Assembly (NCBI RefSeq): GCF_025847275.1
Contig: NZ_JAOZEV010000005.1
Location: forward strand, 273,452 to 337,451
Length of the DNA stretch: 64,000 bases
Reading direction: 5' to 3'
Source: Flavobacterium frigoritolerans
GTDB lineage: Bacteria > Bacteroidota > Bacteroidia > Flavobacteriales > Flavobacteriaceae
A program made the position numbers and the translations under genes. The notes beneath the pieces were generated by a model. It was given only the letters and a program-made list of their open reading frames with translations. It did not search any database and had not been told where the DNA came from. This document shows positions 44,012 to 54,174 of this stretch, one piece after another; positions within the stretch are counted from its first letter, which is position 1, and the number at the start of each line of letters is the position of its first letter.

Positions 44012-44737
44012 TTAATTCCTGCCTTTTTCGTCAAAATACAACTCGTTTAAAGGGTCACTTTGCCAGAATTCTTTACTGTCAATGTCCATAATGGTTAATT
44101 TTCCTGTAAATGCAGCACCAGTATCAACATTCCAAACATTAGCCTTTTGTATAGGGACTGTTTCATGAATTCTAGTAACAGGAGTATGCCCAATAAAGAT
44201 TTCTTTATAGAGTTTTAATCTCTTTGGATAGAATAAAGAATCCGTTTTCATATTTGGATCTAATGCCATTGCAGTTTCCCACAAAGTTCTGTCCCAGTAA
44301 AAGGATTCAGATGAGTATTCGTAAGTCACGCCGCTCATATTTGTAAAGCCAGCATGTATAAACAATCTGTTTTGAGAATCAAGATAATAACCCTGCAGTG
44401 ATTCTAAAAATGAAACGTGTATTTGTTTGTGAGTAGAACTAATCGATTCGTATGCAAGAACAGTAGCTTCGCCACCATGGTGATGCCATAGTTCATTGTC
44501 TTTACCGTCTCTCATCCATTGTTGAAGTAAATCGTCGTGATTACCACGAATGCAAATACAGTTTTGTTTTTGTTTTAGTTCAATTAAGTAATCAATCACT
44601 TGTGGTGATTGACTCCAACCATCAACATAATCACCCAAGAAAATTAAAGTGTCTTTGTTTGTTACAGCTGCTCTTTCGAGTACTTGTTTCAAAGCGATTA
44701 AGCCACCGTGTATGTCTCCAATAACGAATGTTCTCAT
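44012..44737 (-). CDS. PPP-family metallophosphatase
   Basis: A 241-residue calcineurin-like phosphatase with the three PPP signatures GDIHGG (8-13), GDYVDGW and GNHDD, plus later histidines in HAGFTN and FIGHTPV. Bacterial members are protein phosphatases or dinucleoside-tetraphosphate hydrolases (PrpA/ApaH-like); the sequence does not decide. No signal peptide. A TATTTTTG box at 44761-44768 gives a leader of about 17 bases. No kinase gene is adjacent. Confidence 0.88.
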   Translation of the reverse strand: MRTFVIGDIHGGLIALKQVLERAAVTNKDTLIFLGDYVDGWSQSPQVIDYLIELKQKQNCICIRGNHDDLLQQWMRDGKDNELWHHHGGEATVLAYESISSTHKQIHVSFLESLQGYYLDSQNRLFIHAGFTNMSGVTYEYSSESFYWDRTLWETAMALDPNMKTDSLFYPKRLKLYKEIFIGHTPVTRIHETVPIQKANVWNVDTGAAFTGKLTIMDIDSKEFWQSDPLNELYFDEKGRN

Positions 44738-44961
44738 TTTAATGTTTTGTAATGTACTTACAAAAATAGGAGAAAATGATTTGGTTTTTGCTTATTCACT
44801 TGTTAATGTTTGTTATTATCACAAAAATCTAATACCAGCTGTTTTATAAGTTAATTTGAATTTTTTTGTTTGTTGCGTTGGTTCGAAAAATTAACGTAAA
44901 AAGTTAAAATATTTATGATCATTTTATTCTCTTTTCTTGGTTTCCTATCTAAATTTGTAAC

Positions 44962-46044
44962 ATGTCTGACGTGCCTACATATCGAAAAATTATCCATATT
45001 GATATGGATGCATTTTATGCTTCTGTAGAGCAAATGGATAATCCAGATTTGCGAGGTAAACCTATTGCAGTAGGTGGTTCTGAGAATCGTGGTGTTGTGG
45101 CAGCAGCTAGTTATGAGGCTCGTAAATTTGGTGTTCGCAGTGCAATAAGCGGCATGCAGGCTAAGCGCAATTGTCCGCAACTTATTTTTGTTCGTCCACG
45201 TTTTGATCGATATAAAGAGATATCAAATAAAATTCACAAAATTTTTCATGAATATACAGACTTAGTTGAGCCACTTTCTCTTGATGAGGCCTATCTTGAT
45301 GTTACAGTTAATAAAAAAGGCAATCCAAGTGCGAGTTTATTAGCGGAAGAAATTAGATTGCGAATTTTTAATGAAGTTGGATTAACTGCTTCGGCAGGAA
45401 TTTCGGTTAATAAGTTTGTGGCTAAAATTGCAAGTGATTACAATAAGCCCAACGGACAGAAAACAGTTAACCCCGATGAGATAATTCCTTTTTTGGAAGA
45501 ATTACCCATTCGGAAGTTTTATGGAGTAGGGAAGGTGACTACCGAAAAAATGTACCAGCTTGGTATTTTTACAGGAACAGATTTAAAGAGTAAAAGCTTA
45601 GAGTTTCTAGAAAAGCATTTTGGGAAATCGGGTACTTTTTATTATCATGTCGTACGCGGAATTCATAATAGTGAGGTAAAATCAGATCGAATCACGAAGT
45701 CGGTTGCAGCAGAACATACTTTTGATGTTAATCTTTCTTCGGAAATTTTTATGTTGGAGCAACTCGAACGAATTGCAAATTCTTTAGAGAAACGTTTGCA
45801 AAAGCATAAGATTTCAGGCAAAACGATTACGCTTAAAATTAAGTATAGTGATTTTACTCAGCAAACAAGAAGCAAAACATTGCCTTATTTCATAGCCCAT
45901 AAAAGCTTGATTATGGAAACCGTAAAAGAGTTATTGTATCAGGAGCGAATGAAAGATTCAGTTCGGTTGCTAGGTATTTCATTAAGCAATCTTAATACCG
46001 AAGTTAAGAAAGCTATTGTTGTACAGCTTAAGTTTGACTTTTAA
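44962..46044 (+). CDS. dinB: DNA polymerase IV (Y-family translesion polymerase)
   Basis: 360 residues. Catalytic acidic motifs are IHIDMDAFYASVEQ and SLDEAYLDVT, with AASYEARKFGVRS in the fingers, the ASAGISVNKFVAKIASDYNKPNGQ palm motif, IRKFYGVGK helix-hairpin-helix and a C-terminal little finger. It copies past damaged bases. The C-terminal beta-clamp tail is short. A TAAATTTG box at 44950-44957 lies only 4 bases before the ATG, so the mRNA would be nearly leaderless if that box is used. No LexA-type operator was recognised. Confidence 0.95.
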   Translation: MSDVPTYRKIIHIDMDAFYASVEQMDNPDLRGKPIAVGGSENRGVVAAASYEARKFGVRSAISGMQAKRNCPQLIFVRPRFDRYKEISNKIHKIFHEYTDLVEPLSLDEAYLDVTVNKKGNPSASLLAEEIRLRIFNEVGLTASAGISVNKFVAKIASDYNKPNGQKTVNPDEIIPFLEELPIRKFYGVGKVTTEKMYQLGIFTGTDLKSKSLEFLEKHFGKSGTFYYHVVRGIHNSEVKSDRITKSVAAEHTFDVNLSSEIFMLEQLERIANSLEKRLQKHKISGKTITLKIKYSDFTQQTRSKTLPYFIAHKSLIMETVKELLYQERMKDSVRLLGISLSNLNTEVKKAIVVQLKFDF

Positions 46045-46125
46045 ACCGCTTAAATTAGCGTTAAATGCAGCATAAGGCTATGATTGATGTTGTTTTCGAT
46101 TTATCTTTGAATAAATTTTTATTTT

Positions 46126-46641
46126 ATGTATAATTTAGATGCTTACGATGCTGCAATTGCAAAATACCATCAAGCGATGAATTGCAATGTTATCCCAGTG
46201 ATTTCATGGGATTTTCATCACGAGTCTTTAAATGATTTAAAAAGTAATTATTCTGATTGGCAAAAAGTGCATCATATCGCAGATCAGTACAATTGGGATG
46301 AGTCCGAATTTGATGTTTTAGAACGATTGAAAGAAGAAGTTGTAGTAATTACAGATTTGAAACTGAAGATTGTTTTTGCTTCCAGCCGTATTCTTAATAT
46401 GACAGGTTATACAGAAGTAGAAGTTCTGGGTAAATCACCAAAAATGTTTCAGGGACCTGAAACTTCCTCTGTTGTTAGAGAAGAAATTAGATTGGCTATA
46501 AAATCTCAGGAAACTTTTGAAAAGACTATTCTTAACTATAAGAAAAATGGAGAAACTTACTTTTGTACAATAAATGCATTTCCTGTTTTTAACTTAAAAG
46601 GAAAATTGACACATTTTATTGCTTTTGAAAAAGCAGCATAA
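46126..46641 (+). CDS. PAS (LOV-like, cysteine-less) domain protein
   Basis: 171 residues. The N-terminal 60 residues have no known motif. Residues 65-171 form one PAS domain (VVVITDLKLKIVFASSRILNMTGYTEVEVLGKSP ... FQGPETSS ... NYKKNGETYFCTINAFPVFN). It resembles LOV domains in the FQGPETS and NYKKNGETYFC segments, but the photoactive cysteine of the GRNCRFLQG motif is absent (GKSPKMFQG), so blue-light adduct chemistry is not expected. There is no output domain; it may signal by dimerisation. A TATCTTTG box lies at 46102-46109. Confidence 0.8.
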   Translation: MYNLDAYDAAIAKYHQAMNCNVIPVISWDFHHESLNDLKSNYSDWQKVHHIADQYNWDESEFDVLERLKEEVVVITDLKLKIVFASSRILNMTGYTEVEVLGKSPKMFQGPETSSVVREEIRLAIKSQETFEKTILNYKKNGETYFCTINAFPVFNLKGKLTHFIAFEKAA

Positions 46642-46676
46642 AAAAAGCCTTTTTGATTTTCAAAAAGGCTTTTTTT
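46641..46676. terminator. Bidirectional terminator between convergent genes
   Basis: A stem AAAAAAGCCTTTTTGA/TCAAAAAGGCTTTTTT with a TTT loop, starting at the PAS gene's stop codon and facing the Bax-inhibitor gene. Confidence 0.85.
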
Positions 46677-46694
46677 ATATAATTATTGAAACGA

Positions 46695-47471
46695 TTAGTT
46701 TCTACTATTCAATTTAGATAACAATCTTAGGAATTCGATATATAACCAAACTAGAGTGATCATTAATCCCATTGCACCGTACCATTCCATGAATTTAGGC
46801 ATTTTTTCCTGAACACCTTGCTCTATTCTGTCAAAATCTAAGAATAGGTTTAGAGCTGCAATAACAATTACAAAAACACTAATACCAATACTCATCATAG
46901 AGCTGCCATGATGAACAGGGGTAAAGCTTGTAAACATCGAAAATAACCAAGAGATTAAGTAGTAAGTAGCAATTGCTAATGTAGCTGCCATAACAACCGA
47001 TTTGAATTGCTCTGTTACTTTTACGATTTTGAATTTATATAAACCAAGACAAACCATAAATGTTACAAATGTAGCACCAACAGCCTGAACTACGATTCCA
47101 GGATACATTGCTTCAAAAATTGCAGATATACCACCAATGAACAAACCTTCGAACAAGGCATAGCCAGGTGCTAGGTATGGAGAAAGCTGCGGTTTGAATG
47201 CTGCAATAACTACTAAAATTAATCCAACGATTGCTCCACCAATAGTAGGAAGCATAGGGTTGATTCCGTTAAAAGACATCCACCAAGTTATCATTGCAGT
47301 AGCAGTAAGCAATAAAAATAAAATAAGAGTTTTATTGATAGTACCTGATAATGTCATTTCGTTACCATAATCGATAACTCTTGCCTGATGAGGATTGTCA
47401 CTTTTTGCTACAACCGAAGTTGGAGAAAAACGTTTATTACTTAAAAACGGGTTGTTTGAATTGAAAGCCAT
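46695..47471 (-). CDS. Bax inhibitor-1/YccA-family membrane protein
   Basis: 258 residues with seven transmembrane helices after a 50-residue polar N terminus. The segment LAPGYALFEGLFIGGISAIFEAMYPGIV and the C-terminal LFLDFDRIEQGVQEKMPKFMEWYGAMGL are characteristic of the Bax_inhibitor_1-like branch (COG4760). Homologues in the superfamily are pH-sensitive calcium channels or interact with membrane proteases. A TATATTTG box at 47497-47504 gives a leader of about 20 bases. It lies downstream of the nuo operon but is separated from it by the operon's terminator and a repeat. Confidence 0.9.
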   Translation of the reverse strand: MAFNSNNPFLSNKRFSPTSVVAKSDNPHQARVIDYGNEMTLSGTINKTLILFLLLTATAMITWWMSFNGINPMLPTIGGAIVGLILVVIAAFKPQLSPYLAPGYALFEGLFIGGISAIFEAMYPGIVVQAVGATFVTFMVCLGLYKFKIVKVTEQFKSVVMAATLAIATYYLISWLFSMFTSFTPVHHGSSMMSIGISVFVIVIAALNLFLDFDRIEQGVQEKMPKFMEWYGAMGLMITLVWLYIEFLRLLSKLNSRN

Positions 47472-47610
47472 AATATATTTTGATTTTAAAACGTACCAAA
47501 TATAACCTATATTTTGATATTTGCCTTAAGCGCTATAAATATTTTAACAATTGGATTATGTCTTTTTTATCCTGAGTGGCTTCTAAAGCATAAGAGTTCC
47601 ATTTTTATTC

Positions 47611-47732
47611 TGAATTGCCTCCTACTTTAGCTGGAGGTTGATGAATTGATAATAAATGTGGCTTTAGCCAAAATAATTATAAGGTTAGACTAAAGGCTAT
47701 ACTAGTTTTAGATTTATTCCTCCAGCTAAAAC
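47611..47732. repeat. Dispersed repeat (AGCTGGAGG type), copy 2
   Basis: Shares with copy 1 (28466-28600) CCTCCTxCTTxAGCTGGAGGTTGA, GATAATAAATGTGG, CTTxAGCCAAA and the inverted right end CTCCAGCTAAA. The 349-base gap between the Bax-inhibitor gene and nuoN otherwise holds only a promoter and a terminator. Confidence 0.65.
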
Positions 47733-47771
47733 TTACATTCTCTTAAATAACTTATATGGTTCAAATAAAAA

Positions 47772-47800
47772 AAGCCACCAAGTGTAAAACTTGATGGCTT
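47772..47800 (-). terminator. Terminator of the nuo operon
   Basis: A 12-bp stem with one mismatch (47772-47783 with 47789-47800) followed on the minus strand by TTTTTTATTTGA, 21 bases after the nuoN stop codon. Confidence 0.75.
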
Positions 47801-47820
47801 GTATTTTTATGTAATTATGA

Positions 47821-49191
47821 TTAGTTCAAAAGATCTAAAATCAAAGAAGGAAATAAACCTATGATGATGTTTAATAGTATAGAAACTACTGCAACAGCAT
47901 AAATAAGGAATGGTCTTCCTGTACGAGCTTCATTAGGTTCTTTAGTGTACATTGCTAATATTAATTTGAAGTAATAACCAACACTTATGATAGAGTTAAC
48001 TACTGCAACAATTACTAATGCGATGTATCCAGCTTGTATTGCTTGATTAAACAAGAATAACTTAGCAAAGAACCCAGCAAAAATAGGAATACCAGCCATA
48101 GATAAAAGCGAAGCCGTAAGGATTGCTGCTAATAAAGGATTAGTTTTTCCTAAACCATGAAAATTAGTGATGTCTTCATTATCTTGATTTTTACAAACAT
48201 ATAAGATTACACTAAAAGCTGCAATTCCAGCTAATGCATAAGCGGTAGTGTAATATAAAAGAGTTCCAGCAGAAGTAGCCAAAGTTAATAAAGTCATTAA
48301 CATGAAACCAGCATGCGAAATACCAGAGTAAGCAAGCATACGTTTTACATTAACCTGACGCAATGCCATAATATTACCAACAGTCATAGACAACATCGAA
48401 ACAATTACGATTACGATAACATAGCTTTCAGAAAGTTCAGCATTCAATATCGTTAACAGTTTGTATAAAGTAGCAATAGCAACAACTTTAGCCAAAGTAC
48501 TCATTAAAGCAGTTGTTAAAGCAGGAGAACCTTCGTAAACATCTGGAGCCCAAAAGTGGAAAGGAACAGCAGCAACTTTAAACAACATACCAACAGTTAA
48601 TAGAACAATACCAATTGGAAACCAAATAGGTAACTCAGCAGATTGAGATAAGTCACTAATTTCGATTACATCAAAACTACCCATAGCACCGTAAATCAAA
48701 CAGATTCCGAATAAGATAATCCCAGACGCGAAAGAACCCATCAAGAAATATTTCATACCAGCTTCATTACTTTTTATCTTCGTTCTATCACTTGCAGCAA
48801 GTACGTATAATGCGATTGATAATACTTCGATTCCTAAAAAGAACATCGCTAAGTTTCCGAAAGAAACCATTGCTACAGCTCCAGCCAATAAGAATATTTT
48901 AATGGCTATATAATCAGAAATTTTTGTTTGATGATCTTCGTAGAAGTTGTAACTCAAAGCCACTAAGAAAATAGTTAAAACAATAAACAAAGATGAAAAT
49001 GCCGTAGAGTATTTACTCACCGCAATCATGTTATTGTAATAACTTTCGGTTAAACCAAATTCTGAATAGTTTATTGCCAAAACGCCTAATAAACCAATTA
49101 TAGTTACTGGAATAATGGCTTTTCTTAAATTAAGAATTTCAAACAGTAGGCAAAAAACACCCAATCCTATTATAGCTATTAATGTATTCAT
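47821..49191 (-). CDS. nuoN: NADH-quinone oxidoreductase subunit N
   Basis: A 456-residue antiporter-like membrane subunit of complex I with about 13 transmembrane helices. Family residues are visible in LSIALYVLAA, VPFHFWAPDVYEGSP (the broken helix TM7), MSTLAKVVA (channel lysine) and RMLAYSGISHAGF (broken helix TM12). It forms one of the three proton pathways. It is the last gene of nuoA-N, 146 bases after nuoM, with the operon terminator behind it. Confidence 0.95.
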   Translation of the reverse strand: MNTLIAIIGLGVFCLLFEILNLRKAIIPVTIIGLLGVLAINYSEFGLTESYYNNMIAVSKYSTAFSSLFIVLTIFLVALSYNFYEDHQTKISDYIAIKIFLLAGAVAMVSFGNLAMFFLGIEVLSIALYVLAASDRTKIKSNEAGMKYFLMGSFASGIILFGICLIYGAMGSFDVIEISDLSQSAELPIWFPIGIVLLTVGMLFKVAAVPFHFWAPDVYEGSPALTTALMSTLAKVVAIATLYKLLTILNAELSESYVIVIVIVSMLSMTVGNIMALRQVNVKRMLAYSGISHAGFMLMTLLTLATSAGTLLYYTTAYALAGIAAFSVILYVCKNQDNEDITNFHGLGKTNPLLAAILTASLLSMAGIPIFAGFFAKLFLFNQAIQAGYIALVIVAVVNSIISVGYYFKLILAMYTKEPNEARTGRPFLIYAVAVVSILLNIIIGLFPSLILDLLN

Positions 49192-49337
49192 TTTTGTTTT
49201 TTTGATTTAGGAATCTAAAACTAATGATGCCCTAATTTATTTTTATTTAAAATATGTTATTTATTCTTTAGCAGTGTAACTTTTTAAGAGTCAGATAAAA
49301 TCCGAATTCAAAAATAATTACCTTTTATTCTAAAATC

Positions 49338-50777
49338 TTAATTTCTATGTATAACTTTTAAAATTACATCTAAACTTGGAGAAATCAAATCTGTAATTGG
49401 TTTTGGATACAATCCAAAAAAGAATAATACAGCTATAATTGCTACAAGCGAAATTCCTTCAGAGATAGATACATCAGCAAAAGGTTTCGTATTTGTTTCG
49501 CCTAACATTACATGTTGAAACATTTTAAGCATATAGTAAGCACCAAGAATAATAGTAGTTCCACCTATAACGGCAAACCAAATATTAATTTGAGAAAGAC
49601 TATATAATACTGTAAACTCTCCAACAAAGTTAAACGTAGATGGTAATGCTACCGATGCCAATACTAAAATTAAAAACATCGAAGTGAACTTAGGCGATTG
49701 GTAACGAATTCCACCCAACTCAGCAATAGCTCTAGTTTCGTATCTTCTGAAGATGATTTCGGCAGCCAAGAACAAACCAACTACCACAAAACCGTGAGCA
49801 ATCATTTGTAAAACAGATCCGCTTAAACCATCAGCAGTTAATGTATAAGTACCTGCAGCAATTAACCCAACGTGAGCTAATGAAGAATAAGCAAGTAATT
49901 TTTTTAAGTCTTTTTGTCTTAATGCAACAATAGAACCATAGATCACACCAGCAATACCTAACCCAATAAATACATTCATGTATTCTTGTGCAGGAAGTGG
50001 AGCAATTGGCAACTGCCAACGTATGATACTATACAATCCCATTTTAAGCATGATACCAGATAAAAGCATAGTTCCTACAGTAGGAGCTTTTTGGTAAACA
50101 CTTGCTTGCCAAGTATGAAAAGGAATAAGAGGAATCTTAATAGCATAAGCTAAGAAGAAAGCTAAGAATATCCAAAGTTGCTCAGTTGCAGATAAATTCA
50201 GTTCGTATAAATCAGTCAATAAGAAGCTACCCGCTTTTGTGTATAAATAAACAAATGCTACAAGCATGAATAATGAACCAGCAAGCGTGTAGATAAAGAA
50301 TTTAACTACCGCTTTTCTGCGCTCTTCAGTATCACCATTACCCCAAATTAAGGCAATGAAGTAAATAGGGATTAATGATAATTCCCAGAAGATATAATAT
50401 AACAAACCATCTGCAGCAAGGAAAGTCCCCACCATTGCAAATGCCATGAATAAAATTAAAGCATAGAATCCTTTTGCATTTGGGTAAGAATTACCAAAAG
50501 AAGAGAATATGATTATAGGCGTTAAAGCAGTTGTAAGCAACAACATTGCAATACCCAATCCATCTGCATTTAATACAAATGAAATTTTAGGCTGAATAAT
50601 CCATTGGCTAATATAGCTAATGCTTTCGCCAAGATTATAATGATTTAACAATACAATCGAACAACCTAAAGCGGCCAAACTAAAGAACAAAGCTACTTTT
50701 GAAGCTAGTTTATCACCAACAAAATAAGTGACAAATGCACCAATTAAAAGTATAATTAATATAAGAGAAACGTTCAT
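49338..50777 (-). CDS. nuoM: NADH-quinone oxidoreductase subunit M
   Basis: A 479-residue antiporter-like subunit with about 14 transmembrane helices. WELSLIPIYFIALIWG carries the key glutamate of TM5, KIPLIPFHTWQASVYQKAPT the TM7 break and channel lysine, and DLKKLLAYSSLAHVG the TM12 break. It pumps protons in the membrane arm between NuoL and NuoN. It begins 10 bases after the nuoL stop. Confidence 0.96.
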   Translation of the reverse strand: MNVSLILIILLIGAFVTYFVGDKLASKVALFFSLAALGCSIVLLNHYNLGESISYISQWIIQPKISFVLNADGLGIAMLLLTTALTPIIIFSSFGNSYPNAKGFYALILFMAFAMVGTFLAADGLLYYIFWELSLIPIYFIALIWGNGDTEERRKAVVKFFIYTLAGSLFMLVAFVYLYTKAGSFLLTDLYELNLSATEQLWIFLAFFLAYAIKIPLIPFHTWQASVYQKAPTVGTMLLSGIMLKMGLYSIIRWQLPIAPLPAQEYMNVFIGLGIAGVIYGSIVALRQKDLKKLLAYSSLAHVGLIAAGTYTLTADGLSGSVLQMIAHGFVVVGLFLAAEIIFRRYETRAIAELGGIRYQSPKFTSMFLILVLASVALPSTFNFVGEFTVLYSLSQINIWFAVIGGTTIILGAYYMLKMFQHVMLGETNTKPFADVSISEGISLVAIIAVLFFFGLYPKPITDLISPSLDVILKVIHRN

Positions 50778-50787
50778 AGTTATTAAA

Positions 50788-52677
50788 TTATTGAGCTAAA
50801 AATATATAAGAAACAATGGCACAAAGACCCAAAACAAATGCGAACAAATACAGTCCGATACTTCCGCTTTGTAATTTTCTACCTTGATAACTTATCTCAT
50901 TGGTTACTTTTCCTAATCCGAAAACAAGTGCTGATATACTTGTTTCAACATAATCTCTAAAGAATTTAGATAATCCATTAATAGAGCGTACAAATACATA
51001 ATCGTAAGCTTCATCAACATAATACTTGTTGTATAATACTTTTGCAACTCCAGTTATAGATTCATCTTCACCAGGAACATTATCCTGTTTGATGTATTTT
51101 AAGTAGGCAATAAAAATACCAACTAAACCACCAATAACAGCAACACCCATTAAGGTATATTCAGTAGTTCCTAAATGATGAGCTTCGCCAGCTACTTTTG
51201 TAAAAAGCGGAGCCAAATAGGTATTCAACCAGCTATTTCCAGGTAAGCTAATCAATCCGCCAAAAGTAGCTAAGATTGCTAAAACAATTAATGGGAAAGT
51301 GATTAAAGCAGGGCTTTCGTGTAAATGACTTTTTTGGTGTTCAGTACCTCTAAAATCTTTAAAGAAAGTTAAGAACATTAATCTAAACATATAAAAAGCA
51401 GTCATGATAGATGCAACCGATGCAACAACATAAAGCGGTATGTTATGGTGAAAAGCAGTCAATAAAATCTCGTCTTTCGAGAAGAATCCAGAAAATAATG
51501 GAACTCCCGATATTGCCAATGAAGAAACAAGCATTGTGATAAATGTAACTGGCATAGCTTTACGCAAACCACCCATTTTACGCATATCTTGTTCGCCGTG
51601 CAAAGCGTGAATTACAGAACCAGAACCCAAGAACAAACAAGCTTTAAAGAAAGCGTGAGTTATAACGTGAAATACTGCCACTTCGTAAGCACCTAATCCT
51701 AAAGCTAAGAACATTAATCCTAATTGCGAAACAGTAGAGTAAGCCAATACTTTTTTAATATCATTTTGAACCAGACCAATTGTAGCAGTAACAAGAGAAG
51801 TTATTGCACCAATAATAGCAATTAAGCTTTGTACATCTGGAGTTAAATCAAAAACAAAATTCAATCTGGTAATCATAAAGATACCAGCAGTTACCATCGT
51901 AGCAGCGTGAATTAATGCAGAAACCGGAGTTGGTCCAGCCATCGCATCTGGCAACCATGTGTATAACGGGATTTGAGCCGATTTACCACAAGCACCAATA
52001 AACAAACAAAAAGCAGCTAAAGAAAGCAACGGAACATTTAAGTCAGTTGCGCTAGCGATAGCAGTTTTTATAGTTGCATAATCTAAAGAAGAGAACATAG
52101 AACCGATGATAAAAATACCAACCAATAATCCTAAATCTCCAATTCTGTTCATGATGAAAGCTTTTTTAGCTGCATCATTATACTCTTGGTTTTTATACCA
52201 AAAACCGATTAGTAAGTAAGAACAAAGTCCTACACCTTCCCAACCAATGAACAATACTAATAAGTTACTTCCAACAACAAGCGTAATCATGAAAAACACA
52301 AACAGGTTTAAGTAAGCAAAAAACTGGTGCATTTTCTCATCATCATGCATATAGCTGATAGAGTATAAGTGAATCAAAGAACCAATACCAGTTACAAAAA
52401 GTAACCAAAGTAATGACAATTGATCTAATAAGAAACCTAAATCAACTTTGAAATTACTTATCTGAATCCATTCAAATAAAGAAATGTTGATAGGTTGTTG
52501 AGTCTGATTTATTTGAAGGAAAAAATAAATAGTTACAGCAAATGAAACCACTACAGAAAGCGTTCCGATAGCGCCAGAAACTGTCTTTCCTAGACTTTTT
52601 CCAAAGAAAACATTGATTAAAAATCCTAAAAAAGGAGCTAATACTAAAACTAAAGCTAAATTGGTATCCATTGCCAT
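50788..52677 (-). CDS. nuoL: NADH-quinone oxidoreductase subunit L
   Basis: A 629-residue distal antiporter-like subunit with about 16 transmembrane helices, including the long C-terminal lateral helix region. Motifs are WEGVGLCSYLLIGFWY (TM5 glutamate), KSAQIPLYTWLPDAMAGPTPVSALIHAATMV and KKVLAYSTVSQLGLMF. It starts at the base after the nuoK stop codon, so translation is coupled. Confidence 0.97.
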   Translation of the reverse strand: MAMDTNLALVLVLAPFLGFLINVFFGKSLGKTVSGAIGTLSVVVSFAVTIYFFLQINQTQQPINISLFEWIQISNFKVDLGFLLDQLSLLWLLFVTGIGSLIHLYSISYMHDDEKMHQFFAYLNLFVFFMITLVVGSNLLVLFIGWEGVGLCSYLLIGFWYKNQEYNDAAKKAFIMNRIGDLGLLVGIFIIGSMFSSLDYATIKTAIASATDLNVPLLSLAAFCLFIGACGKSAQIPLYTWLPDAMAGPTPVSALIHAATMVTAGIFMITRLNFVFDLTPDVQSLIAIIGAITSLVTATIGLVQNDIKKVLAYSTVSQLGLMFLALGLGAYEVAVFHVITHAFFKACLFLGSGSVIHALHGEQDMRKMGGLRKAMPVTFITMLVSSLAISGVPLFSGFFSKDEILLTAFHHNIPLYVVASVASIMTAFYMFRLMFLTFFKDFRGTEHQKSHLHESPALITFPLIVLAILATFGGLISLPGNSWLNTYLAPLFTKVAGEAHHLGTTEYTLMGVAVIGGLVGIFIAYLKYIKQDNVPGEDESITGVAKVLYNKYYVDEAYDYVFVRSINGLSKFFRDYVETSISALVFGLGKVTNEISYQGRKLQSGSIGLYLFAFVLGLCAIVSYIFLAQ

Positions 52678-52998
52678 TTATCCTTTTAAATTTTTTAAAT
52701 TATCGATACTAATTGAATGTATGTTTCTAAATATCGATACTAAAATTGCCAATCCAACCGCAACTTCAGCTGCAGCAACTGCCATCGAGAAAAATACGAA
52801 TACTTGTCCTTGTGCATCTTGGTGATAAGTAGAGAAAGCAACAAATAATAAGTTTACGGCATTAAGCATGATTTCGATAGACATAAAAACGATAATCGCA
52901 TTACGTCTGTATAAAACACCAAATATACCTACGCAAAAAAGGACTACACTTAAAAATATGTAGTTTTCAATACCTATTTGATTTAAAATATTATTCAT
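52678..52998 (-). CDS. nuoK: NADH-quinone oxidoreductase subunit K
   Basis: A 106-residue membrane subunit with three transmembrane helices. Conserved intramembrane glutamates are visible in [12 protein letters not shown] and in [13 protein letters not shown]; both are needed for proton transfer along the central axis. It overlaps the nuoJ stop by one base. Confidence 0.96.
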   Translation of the reverse strand: MNNILNQIGIENYIFLSVVLFCVGIFGVLYRRNAIIVFMSIEIMLNAVNLLFVAFSTYHQDAQGQVFVFFSMAVAAAEVAVGLAILVSIFRNIHSISIDNLKNLKG

Positions 52999-53537
52999 TA
53001 TTTTTTCAATTTTTCTTTTTTAGACAATAACACAGTTCCAATCATGGCAACCAAAAGTAAAATAGAAGCAAATTCAAACGGAACCATATATTCGTTCAGT
53101 AATATTTTACCTAATACTTTTATCGATTGAAAATCTTCACCAGTCGAGTCGTATTCACCAACAATTGGTTTAGAGTTAATAAATATTGCAATTAATACAA
53201 TACAAATCAAACAGAAAGAAACAATAGCTCCCAAACGAGTAATTCGGGGTTTATGCACTTCGTGTTTTTCGTTCAGGTTCATCAACATAATGGTAAATAA
53301 AAACAAAATCATTATGGCTCCCGAATATACTATAATATGAACTATCGCTAGAAACTGAGCATTTAATAGTAAATAATGACCCGCAATCGAGAAAAAGCAA
53401 ATCACTAAATAAATAGCACTATGAATAGGGTTACGACTAAAAATCGTTAAGAAAGCAGTTATCACTGTTATGAAAGCTAATATACAAAAAGTAATTTGTA
53501 TTGCATTTGCATTTGCAAAATCAGGTATATGTATCAT
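52998..53537 (-). CDS. nuoJ: NADH-quinone oxidoreductase subunit J
   Basis: A 179-residue membrane subunit with five transmembrane helices. The TM3 signature [22 protein letters not shown], with its pi-bulge region, is clear. It overlaps nuoI by one base and nuoK by one base. Confidence 0.95.
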   Translation of the reverse strand: MIHIPDFANANAIQITFCILAFITVITAFLTIFSRNPIHSAIYLVICFFSIAGHYLLLNAQFLAIVHIIVYSGAIMILFLFTIMLMNLNEKHEVHKPRITRLGAIVSFCLICIVLIAIFINSKPIVGEYDSTGEDFQSIKVLGKILLNEYMVPFEFASILLLVAMIGTVLLSKKEKLKK

Positions 53538-54082
53538 TAATTAGCGTTTTTAAGTTGAGCGTTTTTCATAGCCACATCTAGTGGCATCACTAATTTGTCT
53601 TTTCCAAAAATAAAATCTTCTCTTTCGTAACTAGAAGGAACCAATACTTTTGACGTAGTCAGGTAAATTGCATCTTTAGGACAAGCCTCTTCACACAATC
53701 CGCAAAAAATACAACGTAACATATTTATCTCATATATCGAAGCATATTTTTCTTCTCTGTACAAATGTTTCTCATTTGCTTTACGTTCTTCGGCTTTCAT
53801 TGTGATTGCCTCAGCAGGACATGACAAAGCACATAATCCACACGCAGTACAGTTCTCACGACCTTGCTCATCGCGTTTCAACTGGTGTTGACCACGATAA
53901 ACATCGCTTCGTACACGAACTTGTTCTGGATAGTGAATTGTTTTCTTACGTCTAAAAAAGTGTTTGATTGTAATAACCAACCCCTTGAAAATTGCAACAA
54001 GGTACAATCGCTCAAGAAAAGTCATCTCTTTGTTAGAGACTACCTTTTTTCTACCCGATAATGATATTGTTTCTATCGACAT
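53537..54082 (-). CDS. nuoI: NADH-quinone oxidoreductase subunit I
   Basis: A 181-residue peripheral-arm subunit with two tetranuclear iron-sulfur motifs, CTACGLCALSCP and CIFCGLCEEACP, which hold clusters N6a and N6b and pass electrons toward NuoB. The N-terminal helix LYLVAIFKGLVITIKHFFRR anchors it to the membrane. A 161-base gap containing a stable hairpin separates it from nuoH. Confidence 0.96.
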   Translation of the reverse strand: MSIETISLSGRKKVVSNKEMTFLERLYLVAIFKGLVITIKHFFRRKKTIHYPEQVRVRSDVYRGQHQLKRDEQGRENCTACGLCALSCPAEAITMKAEERKANEKHLYREEKYASIYEINMLRCIFCGLCEEACPKDAIYLTTSKVLVPSSYEREDFIFGKDKLVMPLDVAMKNAQLKNAN

Positions 54083-54174
54083 TTTAATTTATCATTTGCG
54101 ATTTTGATTCCAAAACCAAATTCAAAAATTTATTTCTTTTATTTTTATCTGAAGCTAATCCTGCTATCTGTTAC

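Noticed and set aside
44950..44957. TAAATTTG as a firm dinB promoter
   Set aside because: It matches the -7 box but leaves almost no leader before the ATG and has no -33 partner, so it is mentioned only as a possibility.
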